A DNA stretch of 45,826 bases from Cyanobacteriota bacterium. GTDB lineage: Bacteria; Cyanobacteriota; Cyanobacteriia; Cyanobacteriales; Microcoleaceae. Each line of letters begins with the position of its first letter. The stretch's first letter is position 1. Below, in pieces: positions 17,797 to 27,125 of the stretch. Where the stretch lies: NCBI GenBank assembly GCA_025362325.1, contig JANYGO010000292.1:1-45826 (forward strand). Direction: 5' to 3'. Position numbers and translations under genes: made by a program. Below the pieces are notes generated by a model. The model made no database searches and had not been told where the DNA came from. It was given only the letters and a program-made list of their open reading frames with translations.

Positions 17797-18072
17797 TTAT
17801 TTGCCGTGGGTGGGACAGGGAGGAGCAGAGATCGATCCATCCAGCCATCCTGCTGCTTGTTTTAAGCGCGGGAGAGCTTCTTCTGGCTGTTTTTTGAGCA
17901 AAAAGACCAGAGCGGCCGAGGCTTGCTCGCCGGCCCGCGCAGAACGGTTGGCTTTGAGGCGGTGCCAATCTTTTTCGGAAATGGCGAGGCGCGCTGCTAG
18001 AACTTGGGCTAGTTCTACTGTGGTAAGCTCGTTGAGGTTGACAGTTTGGGTTGTTTGTGTAGTTTCAAGCAT
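17797..18072 (-). CDS. Small conserved cyanobacterial protein (DUF6439-like)
   Basis: A 91-residue, mostly helical soluble protein: LNELTTVELAQVLAARLAI, then EKDWHRLKANRSARAGEQAS and LKKQPEEALPRLKQAAGWLD, ending SAPPCPTHGK. I recognise this pattern as a small family limited to cyanobacteria; the DUF number is from memory and should be checked. ATG at 18072 is preferred to a TTG three codons upstream. No enzyme motif is visible. Confidence 0.72.
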   Translation of the reverse strand: MLETTQTTQTVNLNELTTVELAQVLAARLAISEKDWHRLKANRSARAGEQASAALVFLLKKQPEEALPRLKQAAGWLDGSISAPPCPTHGK

Positions 18073-18188
18073 AATTGGCAATTATAGCGATTTGGCTGCT
18101 GTTTCTGAATTTGAAAAATATACTGCATATAATAACAACTTAATTGGAAATTGGTTTTTTTTAAGTATTGTCAGGTTTGCAGATCGAA

Positions 18189-18554
18189 ATGCCTCAACAG
18201 CCGTCAGAGTTAAATCGGGAAGAGTCAGAAAATGAGTTGGTGGAGGCGATCGCAGCAGTGGAGCGATCGCTCGCAGCAGTCAAAGAGCGTTACACTCAAA
18301 TTCAGGTCGATCGCCAGCGCCAAGCCGAACTCGGCCACCGGCGCGAAGATGTGCGCCAGTCTCTGCGCCAAAATCGACTGCCGCAACTCAAGCAAGAATT
18401 GCGGGAAATTGAGCAAGAATTGGAAACGATCGAGTTAAATTTAGAAAGCAGCCTGTTTTCTTGGGGAAGCATAAAACAACCTTTTTGGCAAGCAGTTCGC
18501 TTTGGGGGACTCGGCATTTTGCTTGGTTGGATGTTGAAATCCTATGCGGGATAG
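18189..18554 (+). CDS. Coiled-coil protein with C-terminal membrane anchor
   Basis: A 121-residue protein. Residues about 15-85 are a long charged coiled coil rich in Glu, Gln and Arg (ENELVEAIAAVERSLAAVKE, LKQELREIEQELETIE). One TM helix follows at the end (AVRFGGLGILLGWMLKSYAG). Start chosen at ATG 18189; a TTG at 18168 is also in frame. It lies about 95 bp upstream of asnS on the same strand. Function is unknown; the layout suggests a tail-anchored structural or scaffolding protein. Confidence 0.65.
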   Translation: MPQQPSELNREESENELVEAIAAVERSLAAVKERYTQIQVDRQRQAELGHRREDVRQSLRQNRLPQLKQELREIEQELETIELNLESSLFSWGSIKQPFWQAVRFGGLGILLGWMLKSYAG

Positions 18555-18570
18555 TTTTTGATTTTTTTAC

Positions 18571-18597
18571 CGCAGAGGGCGCAGAGGGCGCAGAGGA
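18571..18597 (+). repeat. Short 9-bp tandem repeat
   Basis: CGCAGAGGG is repeated three times (last copy incomplete) in the spacer upstream of asnS. Confidence 0.85.
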
Positions 18598-18648
18598 AGA
18601 GAAAACAGAGATGTAGTGCAAAATATTAAATAAACAGGAGTGAATATA

Positions 18649-20040
18649 ATGACAAATCAACGAATTGCAGCAATTTTGCGCGGTGGGGAACCCGACGAAA
18701 CTGTAACGATTCAAGGTTGGGTGCGGACTAAACGCGAATTAAAAGAATTTGCCTTTGTCGAAGTCAACGACGGTTCGGCAATGGCCAACTTGCAAGTAGT
18801 TATAAATTCCGATTTGCCTGATTTTGCCAATGTACTCAAACAAATCAATACAGGTGCATCTTTAGAAGTGTCGGGAGTGCTGGTAGCGTCACCGGCGAAA
18901 GGACAGCGAATTGAGTTAAAAGCCTCGCAAGTACAAGTTTACGGCGAAGCAGACCCGCAAACTTATCCGCTGCAAAAAAAGCGCCATTCATTGGAATTTT
19001 TGCGGACAATCGCCCACTTGCGGCCGCGCACAAACACCCACGGCGCTGTGTTTCGAGTCCGCAATGCTTGTTCGGCGGCGGTACATCAATTTTTTCAGGA
19101 ACGCGGATTTTTGTGGGTTCACACTCCGATTCTTGCTGCTAGCGACTGCGAAGGTGCGGGGGAGATGTTCGCCGTTACCAACTTTGATTTAAAGAATGTG
19201 CCGCGCACTGATTCGCAAGAGGTTGATTATGCGAAGGACTTTTTTGGCAAACGCGCCTATTTAACTGTTAGCGGCCAGTTGGAAGCGGAAGTTATGGCGA
19301 TGGCTTTCGGCAATGTTTACACTTTTGGCCCGACTTTTCGAGCGGAAAATTCTAATACTTCGCGACATTTGGCTGAGTTTTGGATGATTGAACCGGAGAT
19401 GGCTTTCTGCGATTTGCAGGGTGATATGGATTTGGCTGAGGCGTTTTTAAAGTACATCTTTAATTACGTTTTGGAACATTGCCCGGAGGATATGGAGTTT
19501 TTCAACGAGCGGATTGATAAGACGGTTTTGGCTACTGCTGAAAATATTATTAACAATCACTTTGAGCGGATTACTTACACGGAGGCGATCGCACTTTTGG
19601 AAAAAGCCGATAAAAAGTTTGATTTTCCGGTAAGCTGGGGCTTAGACTTGCAGTCGGAACACGAGCGCTATTTGGCTGAGGATTTGTTTAAGAAGCCGAC
19701 AATTGTCAGCGATTATCCAGTCGGAATTAAAGCATTTTATATGCGTTTAAACGAAGACGAGAAAACGGTGCGAGCAATGGATGTTTTGGCTCCGAATATT
19801 GGGGAAATTATCGGCGGTTCCCAGCGGGAAGAACGGCTGGATGTGTTGGAGCGGCGCATGGAAGCGCAGGGCATGAATAAGGAGGAATTGTGGTGGTATT
19901 TGGATTTGCGCCGCTACGGTACTGTGCCTCACGCTGGCTTTGGTTTGGGGTTTGAGCGGTTGGTGCAATTTATGACGGGAATGGGGAATATTCGCGATGT
20001 AATTCCGTTTCCGAGAGCGCCTTTGACTATTGATTTTTAG
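18649..20040 (+). CDS. asnS: Asparagine--tRNA ligase
   Basis: A 463-residue class IIb aminoacyl-tRNA synthetase. An N-terminal OB-fold anticodon-binding domain (about 1-110, [20 protein letters not shown]) precedes the catalytic core. Core motifs include motif 2 [21 protein letters not shown] and motif 3 [15 protein letters not shown]. The asparagine-specific form is supported by the match to AsnS length and by [16 protein letters not shown]. It charges tRNA-Asn in the cytosol. ATG at 18649 has ribosome binding site AGGAG eight bases upstream; a GTG at 18640 overlaps that site and is unlikely. A long family B palindrome lies just after the stop. Confidence 0.97.
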   Translation: MTNQRIAAILRGGEPDETVTIQGWVRTKRELKEFAFVEVNDGSAMANLQVVINSDLPDFANVLKQINTGASLEVSGVLVASPAKGQRIELKASQVQVYGEADPQTYPLQKKRHSLEFLRTIAHLRPRTNTHGAVFRVRNACSAAVHQFFQERGFLWVHTPILAASDCEGAGEMFAVTNFDLKNVPRTDSQEVDYAKDFFGKRAYLTVSGQLEAEVMAMAFGNVYTFGPTFRAENSNTSRHLAEFWMIEPEMAFCDLQGDMDLAEAFLKYIFNYVLEHCPEDMEFFNERIDKTVLATAENIINNHFERITYTEAIALLEKADKKFDFPVSWGLDLQSEHERYLAEDLFKKPTIVSDYPVGIKAFYMRLNEDEKTVRAMDVLAPNIGEIIGGSQREERLDVLERRMEAQGMNKEELWWYLDLRRYGTVPHAGFGLGFERLVQFMTGMGNIRDVIPFPRAPLTIDF

Positions 20041-20050
20041 CGTCAAAACA

Positions 20051-20205
20051 GAAAAGAAGACCGGGCGGTTGAAACCGCGCCTACAAAAACGAAGTCCGCC
20101 GACGCGGACTGAAGACAATAACATCATCTTCACAGCGCGCTCTTGAACCCGCGGAGGCGGGTTTCGTCTGTATAGACGCGGTTTCAACCGCCCGGTCTTC
20201 TTTTC
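20051..20205. repeat. Long family B palindrome
   Basis: Two arms of 50 bp (20051-20100 and 20156-20205) are complements with only a handful of mismatches, around a 55-bp centre that itself contains small hairpins. Each arm carries GGTTTCAACCGCCCGGTC or its complement. The right-arm words recur at 7576-7627. It lies between asnS and the next gene and could be a non-autonomous mobile element. Confidence 0.9.
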
Positions 20206-20242
20206 CCATCTCAAATCTAAAATCTCAAATGGTATGTAGCTC

Positions 20243-21010
20243 ATGGTACTTCAAATCCCATCCAGTTCCCAAGCACCAACTATTACCTGGGAAGCCTTAC
20301 CAGCCGACTTTGTTTTACCGGACGATCCCGTGGAAAATATTCAACAACCGCCGCTTGCTGCTGCTCTCACCGATGCTCTGGGAGCCGCTGGAGGCATTGA
20401 ACATATCGCCCTGATCGGTTCCAATTTTGGACTGGTAGCGACGGTAAATAAGCAGACTGTTGTCAAAGCACCGGATTGGTTTTTCGTGCCGCAAGTGTAT
20501 CGAGTTGCAGAGGGCACGATTCGCCGCAGCTACACGCCGAATCTGGAGGGTGCGCCGGTATCGGTGGTGATGGAGTTTTTGTCTAATGAGGATTACAGCG
20601 AATTGTCCGTGCGATCGACTCCTCCCTACGGCAAGCTCTACTTCTACGAACAGATTCTGCGAGTGCCGACCTATGTGACTTACGACCCCTACGAGCCCAA
20701 GCTGGAAGTGCGGTATTTGCTCAATGGAGCCTATGAAACGCAGGCGGCTGATGCTGACGGACGGGTGCGGATTCCAGAGTTAGATTTGTGGCTGGGGATT
20801 TGGTCGGGGGAACGGCTGGGCCAAACTATGAATTGGCTGCGCTGGTGGGATTCCCAGGGAAATTTGCTGCTGTGGAGTTCGGAACAGGCCCAACAGGAAC
20901 GGCTGCGGGCAGAACAGGAACGCCAGCGGGCGGAACGTGAACGGTTGCGGGCGGATTTATTGGCGGCTAAGTTGCGGGAGTTGGGTGTCGATCTCGATCG
21001 GCTGGCCTGA
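20243..21010 (+). CDS. Uma2 family endonuclease-like protein with C-terminal coiled coil
   Basis: A 255-residue protein of the Uma2/DUF820 group. The nuclease-like core shows KAPDWFFVPQV with D78, VSVVMEFLSNEDYSE with E111, and PPYGKLYFYEQILRVPTYVTYDP with K131. The C-terminal 40 residues are a charged coiled coil (repeated QQERLRAEQERQRAERERLR pattern) ending ELGVDLDRLA, a common tail in cyanobacterial members. It is unlike the copy at 9493, so it is not a recent duplicate. Target and function are unknown. Confidence 0.82.
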   Translation: MVLQIPSSSQAPTITWEALPADFVLPDDPVENIQQPPLAAALTDALGAAGGIEHIALIGSNFGLVATVNKQTVVKAPDWFFVPQVYRVAEGTIRRSYTPNLEGAPVSVVMEFLSNEDYSELSVRSTPPYGKLYFYEQILRVPTYVTYDPYEPKLEVRYLLNGAYETQAADADGRVRIPELDLWLGIWSGERLGQTMNWLRWWDSQGNLLLWSSEQAQQERLRAEQERQRAERERLRADLLAAKLRELGVDLDRLA

Positions 21011-21096
21011 CTCGGGCGATCGGGCAAATCGCTACTCAATCCAAATTGACCATAGGGCGCTTCAAACCCAGCATTACTGCTTGAATGCGATCGGGT

Positions 21097-22356
21097 TCAA
21101 ATTGGTATTATAGCGCGATCGCTTACCAACTCAGCATTAATTAGATCTGCCAGATCGGGGGAAAGAAAGAAGTGGGGAAATAGTAAAGTCTCTAAATAGT
21201 GAAAGTTTATTCCATAAAGTTTTTTAATTTCTTTGATTTGTCCAATAATCTGCTCCTTATTGATACTATGATTGCTTTTAATTCCCACAATCATTATATT
21301 CTTACTCGTATGTTCAGCAGCTATAAACTCAAAAACCTTAGTCTTATAGCCAGACAACTCAAGTAAAAGCGCTCTTAATCCATCAGTCACTATTTCCGAT
21401 TGCCTCTCCAGCAAAATACCAGACTTCAGGAGATCCTTCAAAGCCATATTCGGATGAATCTGTTTCCTAACTTGCTTGTGGCAGCAGGGTGCTAGGATGA
21501 TTAAAGAAGAATCAGACTGTATCCCTTTATAAATTGCATCATCTGTTGCAGTATCGCAGGCATGAAGTGCGATGGTTATGTCTGATTTTTCTGCGCTATA
21601 GTTACTGATGTTTCCTTGGTTAAAATGTAACCTTTCAAAATTAACTGATTGGGCAACAGAGTTACAAAAATCTACTAAATGTATTCTGCTTTCTATACCG
21701 ATAACTGATGCTTGTTTGTCTAAAATATTGTTCAGAAAATCATATATTGCGAAGGTTAAGTATCCCTTACCTGAGCCCATATCAACTACAGAAATATGAC
21801 TTTTTTCGGCCAATCCTGATGATTCAACTAAGCCATGTATGATTTCCACAAACTTATTTATCTGTCTGAACTTATCTTCCATCGTTTTTACGACATTACC
21901 TTGACTATTGGTAATGCCTAATGCTCTGAGATATACATTATTTTCTGATTCAATATACCGTTTCTTCCTGTGATCGTGTACCTGCGGAGTCGTATTAACA
22001 GGATTGGTAAAAGTTGGCTTAATAAAATGAAGTTTAGGATTTTGATTTTTGCCATATTCAAGTTGAACATCTTGCTTGATTGAAAATAATCTAATACTCA
22101 TAAATTCACTACCAATCAGGGTTTTGATTAAATCTACTCCCTCTTCGATTGGGTAATTTTTGACTATTTCCTTAGTTTTGTAGCTATAGGTAAAAGAAAG
22201 TTTTATGCTTGATTTGAATTGTACGATTCTCACAAGAATTTTAGTTAAACCGTCTTCTCCTCCTCTATATTTTCCTAAAGTTAGTCTGATGAATTCTTGA
22301 CTTTCTATACTAGAACTTAGAATTAACTCGAATTGCTCTTGCGTGTTGATATTCAT
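21097..22356 (-). CDS. SAM-dependent methyltransferase, METTL25-like (Methyltransf_32)
   Basis: A 419-residue protein. Residues about 1-130 form an N-terminal region without clear homology. The methyltransferase domain starts near 165: SAM motif I is VVDMGSGKGYL (191-200) and the acidic loop is VIGIESRIHLVDFC. HACDTATDDA (265-274) and the diagnostic APCCHKQVR (289-297) follow. This matches bacterial relatives of METTL25/RRNAD1; RNA or protein substrates have been suggested, none is certain. The gene is visibly more AT-rich than its neighbours and its body lacks the GCGATCGC octamer, consistent with acquisition by transfer. It is transcribed alone. Confidence 0.8.
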   Translation of the reverse strand: MNINTQEQFELILSSSIESQEFIRLTLGKYRGGEDGLTKILVRIVQFKSSIKLSFTYSYKTKEIVKNYPIEEGVDLIKTLIGSEFMSIRLFSIKQDVQLEYGKNQNPKLHFIKPTFTNPVNTTPQVHDHRKKRYIESENNVYLRALGITNSQGNVVKTMEDKFRQINKFVEIIHGLVESSGLAEKSHISVVDMGSGKGYLTFAIYDFLNNILDKQASVIGIESRIHLVDFCNSVAQSVNFERLHFNQGNISNYSAEKSDITIALHACDTATDDAIYKGIQSDSSLIILAPCCHKQVRKQIHPNMALKDLLKSGILLERQSEIVTDGLRALLLELSGYKTKVFEFIAAEHTSKNIMIVGIKSNHSINKEQIIGQIKEIKKLYGINFHYLETLLFPHFFLSPDLADLINAELVSDRAIIPI

Positions 22357-22547
22357 TATATTACAATACGGTTTACTTAAGAAAATAATTGATCAGCGCG
22401 ACTTAATCGAGAAATTTGATAGTCTCTGCGATTGCTCTCCCTGTGATCGCAATGACAAAAAACGTTAAGTGAACTTTATTGCATTATATTATTCATTAGC
22501 CGTAAGGTTCGCCATCGAAAATTTACAAATTAGATTCACATCTCACA

Positions 22548-22579
22548 GTGACGCACCACACAATAGTCTGGTGCGTCAC
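22548..22579 (-). terminator. Hairpin downstream of the non-catalytic M16 gene
   Basis: GTGACGCACCA (22548-22558) pairs perfectly with TGGTGCGTCAC (22569-22579). It sits 12 bp beyond the stop codon at 22592. No long T-tract follows. Confidence 0.6.
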
Positions 22580-22591
22580 AGGAATCATCGA

Positions 22592-24073
22592 TTAAGTCGC
22601 GGACGGAATTGTGATATCGACAGATTGCACTTTTACCGCAGTTCCCAAACTCGATAGCGGCGGTTGAATTGCCGCAGTATTTCCCACTACTAATGTTACC
22701 AGATTCTCCGGTTTCAAGTAAGTCTTGGCTACGCGCTGCACGTCGGCAATTGTTGCTGCTTCGATGCTGCGGCGGTAGCTAAAAATGAAATCTTCGGGAT
22801 AACCGTAGTATTCGTAGCGCATTAGTCTCGACAAAGTTTGACTCGGATTTTCAAATTTGAAGATGAAAGAATTGAGAGTCGAATCTTTAGCAAAAGCTAA
22901 TTCTTCGGCGCTAATTGGTTCGGTGCGGATACGATCGATCTCAGCGCGAATTGCTTTGATAAATGGTACTGTCGCGTCCGATCGCGTTTGGCCTCCAGCC
23001 ACAAACGTCCCAGGATAGTCAAATCTCGGACTCCAAGCCGCGTAAACCGTGTAGGCTAAGCCTTGGCGCGATCGCACATTATTGAACAAACGCCCGCCAA
23101 AACCGTTCAAAACCCCGTTCATCACGTCCAAAGCAGCGTAATCTGGACTGCTGAGCATTCCGCCCAAATGTCCCATCTGCACGTAACTTTGACTTAATTG
23201 CGGCTGATTTACCAAAAATATGCCACCTTGATTGGCGGGCGATACCGCTGGTAGCGCAGGCACTTCTGCACTTTGAGTCGGTTGCCAGTTGCCAAATCTT
23301 TGCTCGACGAGCGATCGCATTTTAGCAGTATCAAAATCGCCAGAAATACCCAAAATCATGTTTTTGGGGTGGAAATACTTCTGGTAGAAACCCACCAAAT
23401 CGTCGCGGGAAATATTGGCGAGAGTCTTGTATTCCACCGTGCGCGCGTAGGGACTGCGATCGCCATAAATTAACTTTTGAAACTCCCGGCCAGTAATACC
23501 GTTCGGATCGTCATTGCGGCGGGCGATCCCACCTTGCTCTTGATTCCTCGCTAAATCGAACTTTTCCTTAGCAAAAATTGGCTCCCGAATAACTTCCGCA
23601 AACAAGTCAAAAACGGGTTCCATATCTTCAGCTAAAGCACTAAAATTAGCGTTCCCCGAAGTAACATCAATCCCCGTTTCTACCGAAGCAGCACGCTGTT
23701 CTAGCAACTGATTTAGTTCATCAGCCGTATGCCGACTCGTGCCACCAGTTCGCATCACTTCTCCCGTCAAACCTCCCAATCCAATTTTATCGGCAGGTTC
23801 AAAACGATCGCCCGTACGAAATAGCGCCGTCCCCCCAACTAGCGGCAGTTCTCTATCTTCCATTAGATACACGCGAATGCCATTTTTCAGCTCAAAGCGA
23901 GTGTATTTCGGCAGTTTAATTTCTGTCAGCGCCGGGAATTTTAATTCGTCATAGTGTTTGGGCCCAGCCGCTAAGGAAGGTAACAAATTAAACGTGCCCA
24001 GTGAAACAGTAAAAAAGCAAAGCGATAGCAGAAATAACTTTACTTTCTTCAGTTTCAATTTAGTCCTTTTCAT
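22592..24073 (-). CDS. M16 family peptidase-like protein, non-catalytic subunit
   Basis: A 493-residue exported protein with a signal segment KLFLLSLCFFTVSLGTFNLL. It has the two-halved M16 fold (FELKNGIRVYLMEDRELPLVGG and, later, QGLAYTVYAAWSPRFDYPGTF). The zinc motif HxxEH is absent: the expected place reads LGGLTGEVMRTGGTSRH. It is therefore the partner of the catalytic protein encoded just upstream, as in two-subunit processing proteases. The start at 24073 has a ribosome binding site (GGAG) and is preferred over a long upstream extension, which is translated repeat sequence. Confidence 0.88.
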   Translation of the reverse strand: MKRTKLKLKKVKLFLLSLCFFTVSLGTFNLLPSLAAGPKHYDELKFPALTEIKLPKYTRFELKNGIRVYLMEDRELPLVGGTALFRTGDRFEPADKIGLGGLTGEVMRTGGTSRHTADELNQLLEQRAASVETGIDVTSGNANFSALAEDMEPVFDLFAEVIREPIFAKEKFDLARNQEQGGIARRNDDPNGITGREFQKLIYGDRSPYARTVEYKTLANISRDDLVGFYQKYFHPKNMILGISGDFDTAKMRSLVEQRFGNWQPTQSAEVPALPAVSPANQGGIFLVNQPQLSQSYVQMGHLGGMLSSPDYAALDVMNGVLNGFGGRLFNNVRSRQGLAYTVYAAWSPRFDYPGTFVAGGQTRSDATVPFIKAIRAEIDRIRTEPISAEELAFAKDSTLNSFIFKFENPSQTLSRLMRYEYYGYPEDFIFSYRRSIEAATIADVQRVAKTYLKPENLVTLVVGNTAAIQPPLSSLGTAVKVQSVDITIPSAT

Positions 24074-24353
24074 TCTTTCTCCAATGTTTCCTATGTTGAC
24101 AATTCGAGGCAGAGCCTCTGGATCTGCGTTCCCAGGCAGAGCCGGGAAACGAGTGTTTTTCGCTTTTATCCGAAGCCCGATCCCCCTAAGTCCCCCGAAA
24201 GCAAGGGGGACTTTGAGAATACTCCTGTCCCCCCCGAAAGCAAGGGGGGCTAGGGGGGATCTAGACCTAATCGCTAGACAGAAAATCGGCACTAGGTTTC
24301 AGCTTAAGTTGACACCAATGACCAATGACCAATGACTGATGACTGATGACTTC
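24074..24353. repeat. Repeat-filled spacer between the two M16 genes
   Basis: It contains two close copies of a CCCCCGAAAGCAAGGGGG-type palindrome (about 24180-24260). A 7-bp tandem array (ACCAATG three times, then ACTGATG twice) runs from 24314 to 24348. No gene is present. These are spacer repeats common in filamentous cyanobacteria. Confidence 0.8.
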
Positions 24354-25949
24354 TTACAGCGGCAAAAGCTTACCAATTGTCTTATTTTCCGGGCGGAAAG
24401 TTGCCTGAGAAACACGCTGAATGTCAGCAGGAGAAACAGCCGCGATCGCATCCAATTCCTTGAACAGATTTTTCCACGAACCAGTTTTTACTTGATAGTC
24501 CAGCAGCGAAAATGCCATGCCCATATTAGAATTGAGCGATCGCAACAAACCCGCTCTCGCCTGAGTTTTCACCCGCTCCAACTCCAAAGCAGACACCGGC
24601 TCAGTTTTTAGGCGATCGATTTCCTTGCTCAAAGCTACCGCTACCTCATCAACCGTGCGGCCCGGAGCAGTTTGAGCGTAAAATAACATCAAATTCGGGT
24701 ACTTTTCCCCCGGATAACCGCTGAAACCTTGAGCAGCTAACGCCAATTGCTGTTGTTCTACCAAAGATTTGTAGAGCCGAGAAGTGCGGCCACTGCTGAG
24801 CAAAGAACCAATGATTTCATAAACCGCATTGTCAGGATGATTCATCGCCGGCCTGTGGTATCCTTCCAAATACCAAGGTTGAGTTTTTAACTTCAGCGTG
24901 ACTTCCTTAGTTTGCGTTTGCGGAGGCTCCACAATTTGCAATTCAGGAGGCGCTGGTTTCGCCTTGTAGCGCCCGAAATAAATTTGCGCGAGTCGCTTCA
25001 CCTCCGCAGCTTTCACGTCTCCTACAACCGCCACAGTCAGCTTGCTGGGGATGTAGTGACTATCAAAAAACTTCTGTACCTGGCTGCGGCTGAGGTTTTC
25101 AATGTCTTTACTGTAGCCAATTACCGGGCGGCGGTAGGGATGGACAGAGAAAGCTTTGGCGGCAAAAGCTTCAACCATTTGCCCGATCGCCGAATTCTCA
25201 GTTCGCAGTCGGCGTTCTTCTAAAATTACCTGTTTTTCCTTATAAAATTCCCGAAAAACAGGCTCTAGAAATCGCTCTGATTCCAGCGACATCCACAGTT
25301 CTAATTTGTTAGCTGGGAGGCTGTAAAAATACATTGTCGAGTCGGTAGAAGTAGCGGCATTTAGTCCGACTCCGCCTGCTTGTTCGACTATTTTGCCGAA
25401 TTCGTTGCGATTAACAAATTGCGCCGCTTCCCCTTCAACTTTATCAAATTCTGCTTTGAATTTGGCGACTTCTTCAGTTTTGCCGCTGGCTTTCGCTGCT
25501 TGCATTTCCTCGAATAGTTCGTCTTGTTTTTCTAGCAGCGGTTTTTCGGCTTTGTAGTCGGTAGTACCGATTTTGGGTGTGCCTTTAAAGGCTAAATGTT
25601 CGAGGTAGTGGGCGACTCCGGTTTGACCGTCGGGTTCGTTTGCGCCTCCCACGTCAGCGTGAATCAAAAACGATGCTACGGGCGATCTGGGCCTTTCGAG
25701 CACCACGAATGTCATGCCGTTGTCGAGCTTAAATTCGGTGACTTGCTTGATTACTCGATCGAGCGACGGTTGAACAGACACTGCTTGGGAGCCGTTAGCG
25801 GGATTCTCGCGGGCGATCGCGATTTCGGGGGAAATCCCCCACCACAGCAGCACAGCAGCCAGCAGGGAGGCGATGAATCGAGTTTTGGGGTTGGGCGATT
25901 CCCTAGGGGATAGCTTCGCCGCGCGTGGTTTTTGGAACTGCGGGGTCAT
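24354..25949 (-). CDS. M16 family zinc peptidase, catalytic subunit
   Basis: A 531-residue exported protease with an N-terminal hydrophobic segment (about 24-46, FIASLLAAVLLWWGISPEIAIA). The inverted zinc motif HxxEH is HYLEH at 114-118 and the distal acidic ligand lies in KQVILEERRLR. The second, non-catalytic half follows to the C-terminus. M16 enzymes degrade or process peptides in the periplasm or at membranes. It lies upstream of the non-catalytic partner on the same strand, with about 280 bp of repeats between. ATG 25949 is chosen because the 13 residues before it translate spacer repeat. Confidence 0.9.
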   Translation of the reverse strand: MTPQFQKPRAAKLSPRESPNPKTRFIASLLAAVLLWWGISPEIAIARENPANGSQAVSVQPSLDRVIKQVTEFKLDNGMTFVVLERPRSPVASFLIHADVGGANEPDGQTGVAHYLEHLAFKGTPKIGTTDYKAEKPLLEKQDELFEEMQAAKASGKTEEVAKFKAEFDKVEGEAAQFVNRNEFGKIVEQAGGVGLNAATSTDSTMYFYSLPANKLELWMSLESERFLEPVFREFYKEKQVILEERRLRTENSAIGQMVEAFAAKAFSVHPYRRPVIGYSKDIENLSRSQVQKFFDSHYIPSKLTVAVVGDVKAAEVKRLAQIYFGRYKAKPAPPELQIVEPPQTQTKEVTLKLKTQPWYLEGYHRPAMNHPDNAVYEIIGSLLSSGRTSRLYKSLVEQQQLALAAQGFSGYPGEKYPNLMLFYAQTAPGRTVDEVAVALSKEIDRLKTEPVSALELERVKTQARAGLLRSLNSNMGMAFSLLDYQVKTGSWKNLFKELDAIAAVSPADIQRVSQATFRPENKTIGKLLPL

Positions 25950-26340
25950 TCGATTTGCGATTATGGATTTTAGATTTTGGATTGTCAAACAAACAAATGT
26001 TTGTGCCCAATGCCAGGGATTCTTTCTTAAGGATAAAGATTTTTGGAGGCCTAAGCGATCTGTTGCGCCGCAGATGTTAGGCTAATACAGCAAATCTCAA
26101 AAAGAATCTGGGGCCTGGCAAAAAGTTTTGAGTTTGGGATTAAAGTCGCGCACAACTTAAAGCGTAACATTATTTCGCCCGCCCGTCCCAAACCCGCAGT
26201 TCCAAGTGAATCCACCTAACTAAACGTAAAATACGGCTCGCTAAAAAGCTGGCTATGTATGTCTTCTTCCTTCTTCCTTCTTCTTTCTTCCTTCTTCCTT
26301 CTTCCTTCTACTTAAGTCGCCAATTACCAATTGCAAAGCC
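25950..26340. other. Divergent spacer between M16 protease and TetR genes
   Basis: About 390 bp with no gene. At 26262-26309 there is a pyrimidine-rich tandem array of the heptamer CCTTCTT (about seven copies) close to the tetR start. Operator sites for the TetR protein might lie here, but no clear palindrome was found. Confidence 0.5.
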
Positions 26341-26955
26341 ATGCGAATTTTTAATCAGTCTCCTCCTTCAGAAACAGAAACCAAGAAGCGAATTTTACAA
26401 GCTGCTCAGCGGTTGTTTGCCCGCAGCGGATACGACGGCACCACAACTCGCGATTTAGCAGCGGCGGCGGGGGTGGCGGAGGGTACGCTATTTCGGCATT
26501 TTGATAATAAAAAAGCGATTTTGATTCAGGTAGCCACGGAAGGATGGGTAGAAATATTGACAGATTTGCTGACAGAATTGAGCGAAATGGGCAGTTACAA
26601 AGCGGTGGCTCAGGTGATGCGGCGCCGGATGCTAAATATCCGCGAGAATAGCGATATGATGCGGGTGTGTTTTTTGGAGGCGCAGTTTCACCCGGATTTG
26701 CGCGACAGAATTCAGTTGGAAGTCATCGGAAAAATGAGCGATGTGGCTGAGGCTTTTTTTGAAACGGCGATGGAAAAAGGAGTTTATCGGAAGATGAATC
26801 CGAAGATTGTTGCTCAGGTGTTTTTGGGAATGTTTGCAGTCGCGGGTTTCAGTCAAAATACGATTATGGAACCCAATGCTTCTCCGCAGCAAATGCAGGA
26901 AATGGCTGAAGGATTAGCCGATATTTTTCTGAATGGGGTTTTAGTTAAAGATTAG
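26341..26955 (+). CDS. TetR/AcrR family transcriptional regulator
   Basis: A 204-residue regulator with the conserved N-terminal helix-turn-helix: TKKRILQAAQRLFARSGYDG (about 14-33), TTRDLAAAAGVAEGTLFRHF and DNKKAIL. The C-terminal all-helical ligand domain (about 70-204) has no recognisable ligand. It is divergent to the M16 protease pair, so it may control these or itself. Its TAG stop is formed by the first unit of a 7-bp repeat array. Confidence 0.9.
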   Translation: MRIFNQSPPSETETKKRILQAAQRLFARSGYDGTTTRDLAAAAGVAEGTLFRHFDNKKAILIQVATEGWVEILTDLLTELSEMGSYKAVAQVMRRRMLNIRENSDMMRVCFLEAQFHPDLRDRIQLEVIGKMSDVAEAFFETAMEKGVYRKMNPKIVAQVFLGMFAVAGFSQNTIMEPNASPQQMQEMAEGLADIFLNGVLVKD

Positions 26956-27034
26956 TCATTAGTCATTAGTCATTAGTCATTGGTCATTGGTCATTAGTCA
27001 TTGGTCATTGGTCATTAGTCATCAGTCATTGGTA
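26951..27034 (+). repeat. Heptamer array ATTAGTC/ATTGGTC
   Basis: Twelve consecutive units of ATTAGTC, ATTGGTC or ATCAGTC (last one partial). The array begins at the last bases of the tetR coding region, and its first TAG is the tetR stop codon. Confidence 0.95.
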
Positions 27035-27125
27035 GTTCGCGTCTTTTTTCCTGCTTTATTCTTCCACACATCCGTTACATCCGTTAAATACGTTACAGAA
27101 TCCGTTGCCGAACTTCCTTCTACTT

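Noticed and set aside
26951..27034. Satellite or CRISPR-like array
   Set aside because: The period is 7 bp with no spacers; it is a short tandem repeat typical of cyanobacterial spacers.
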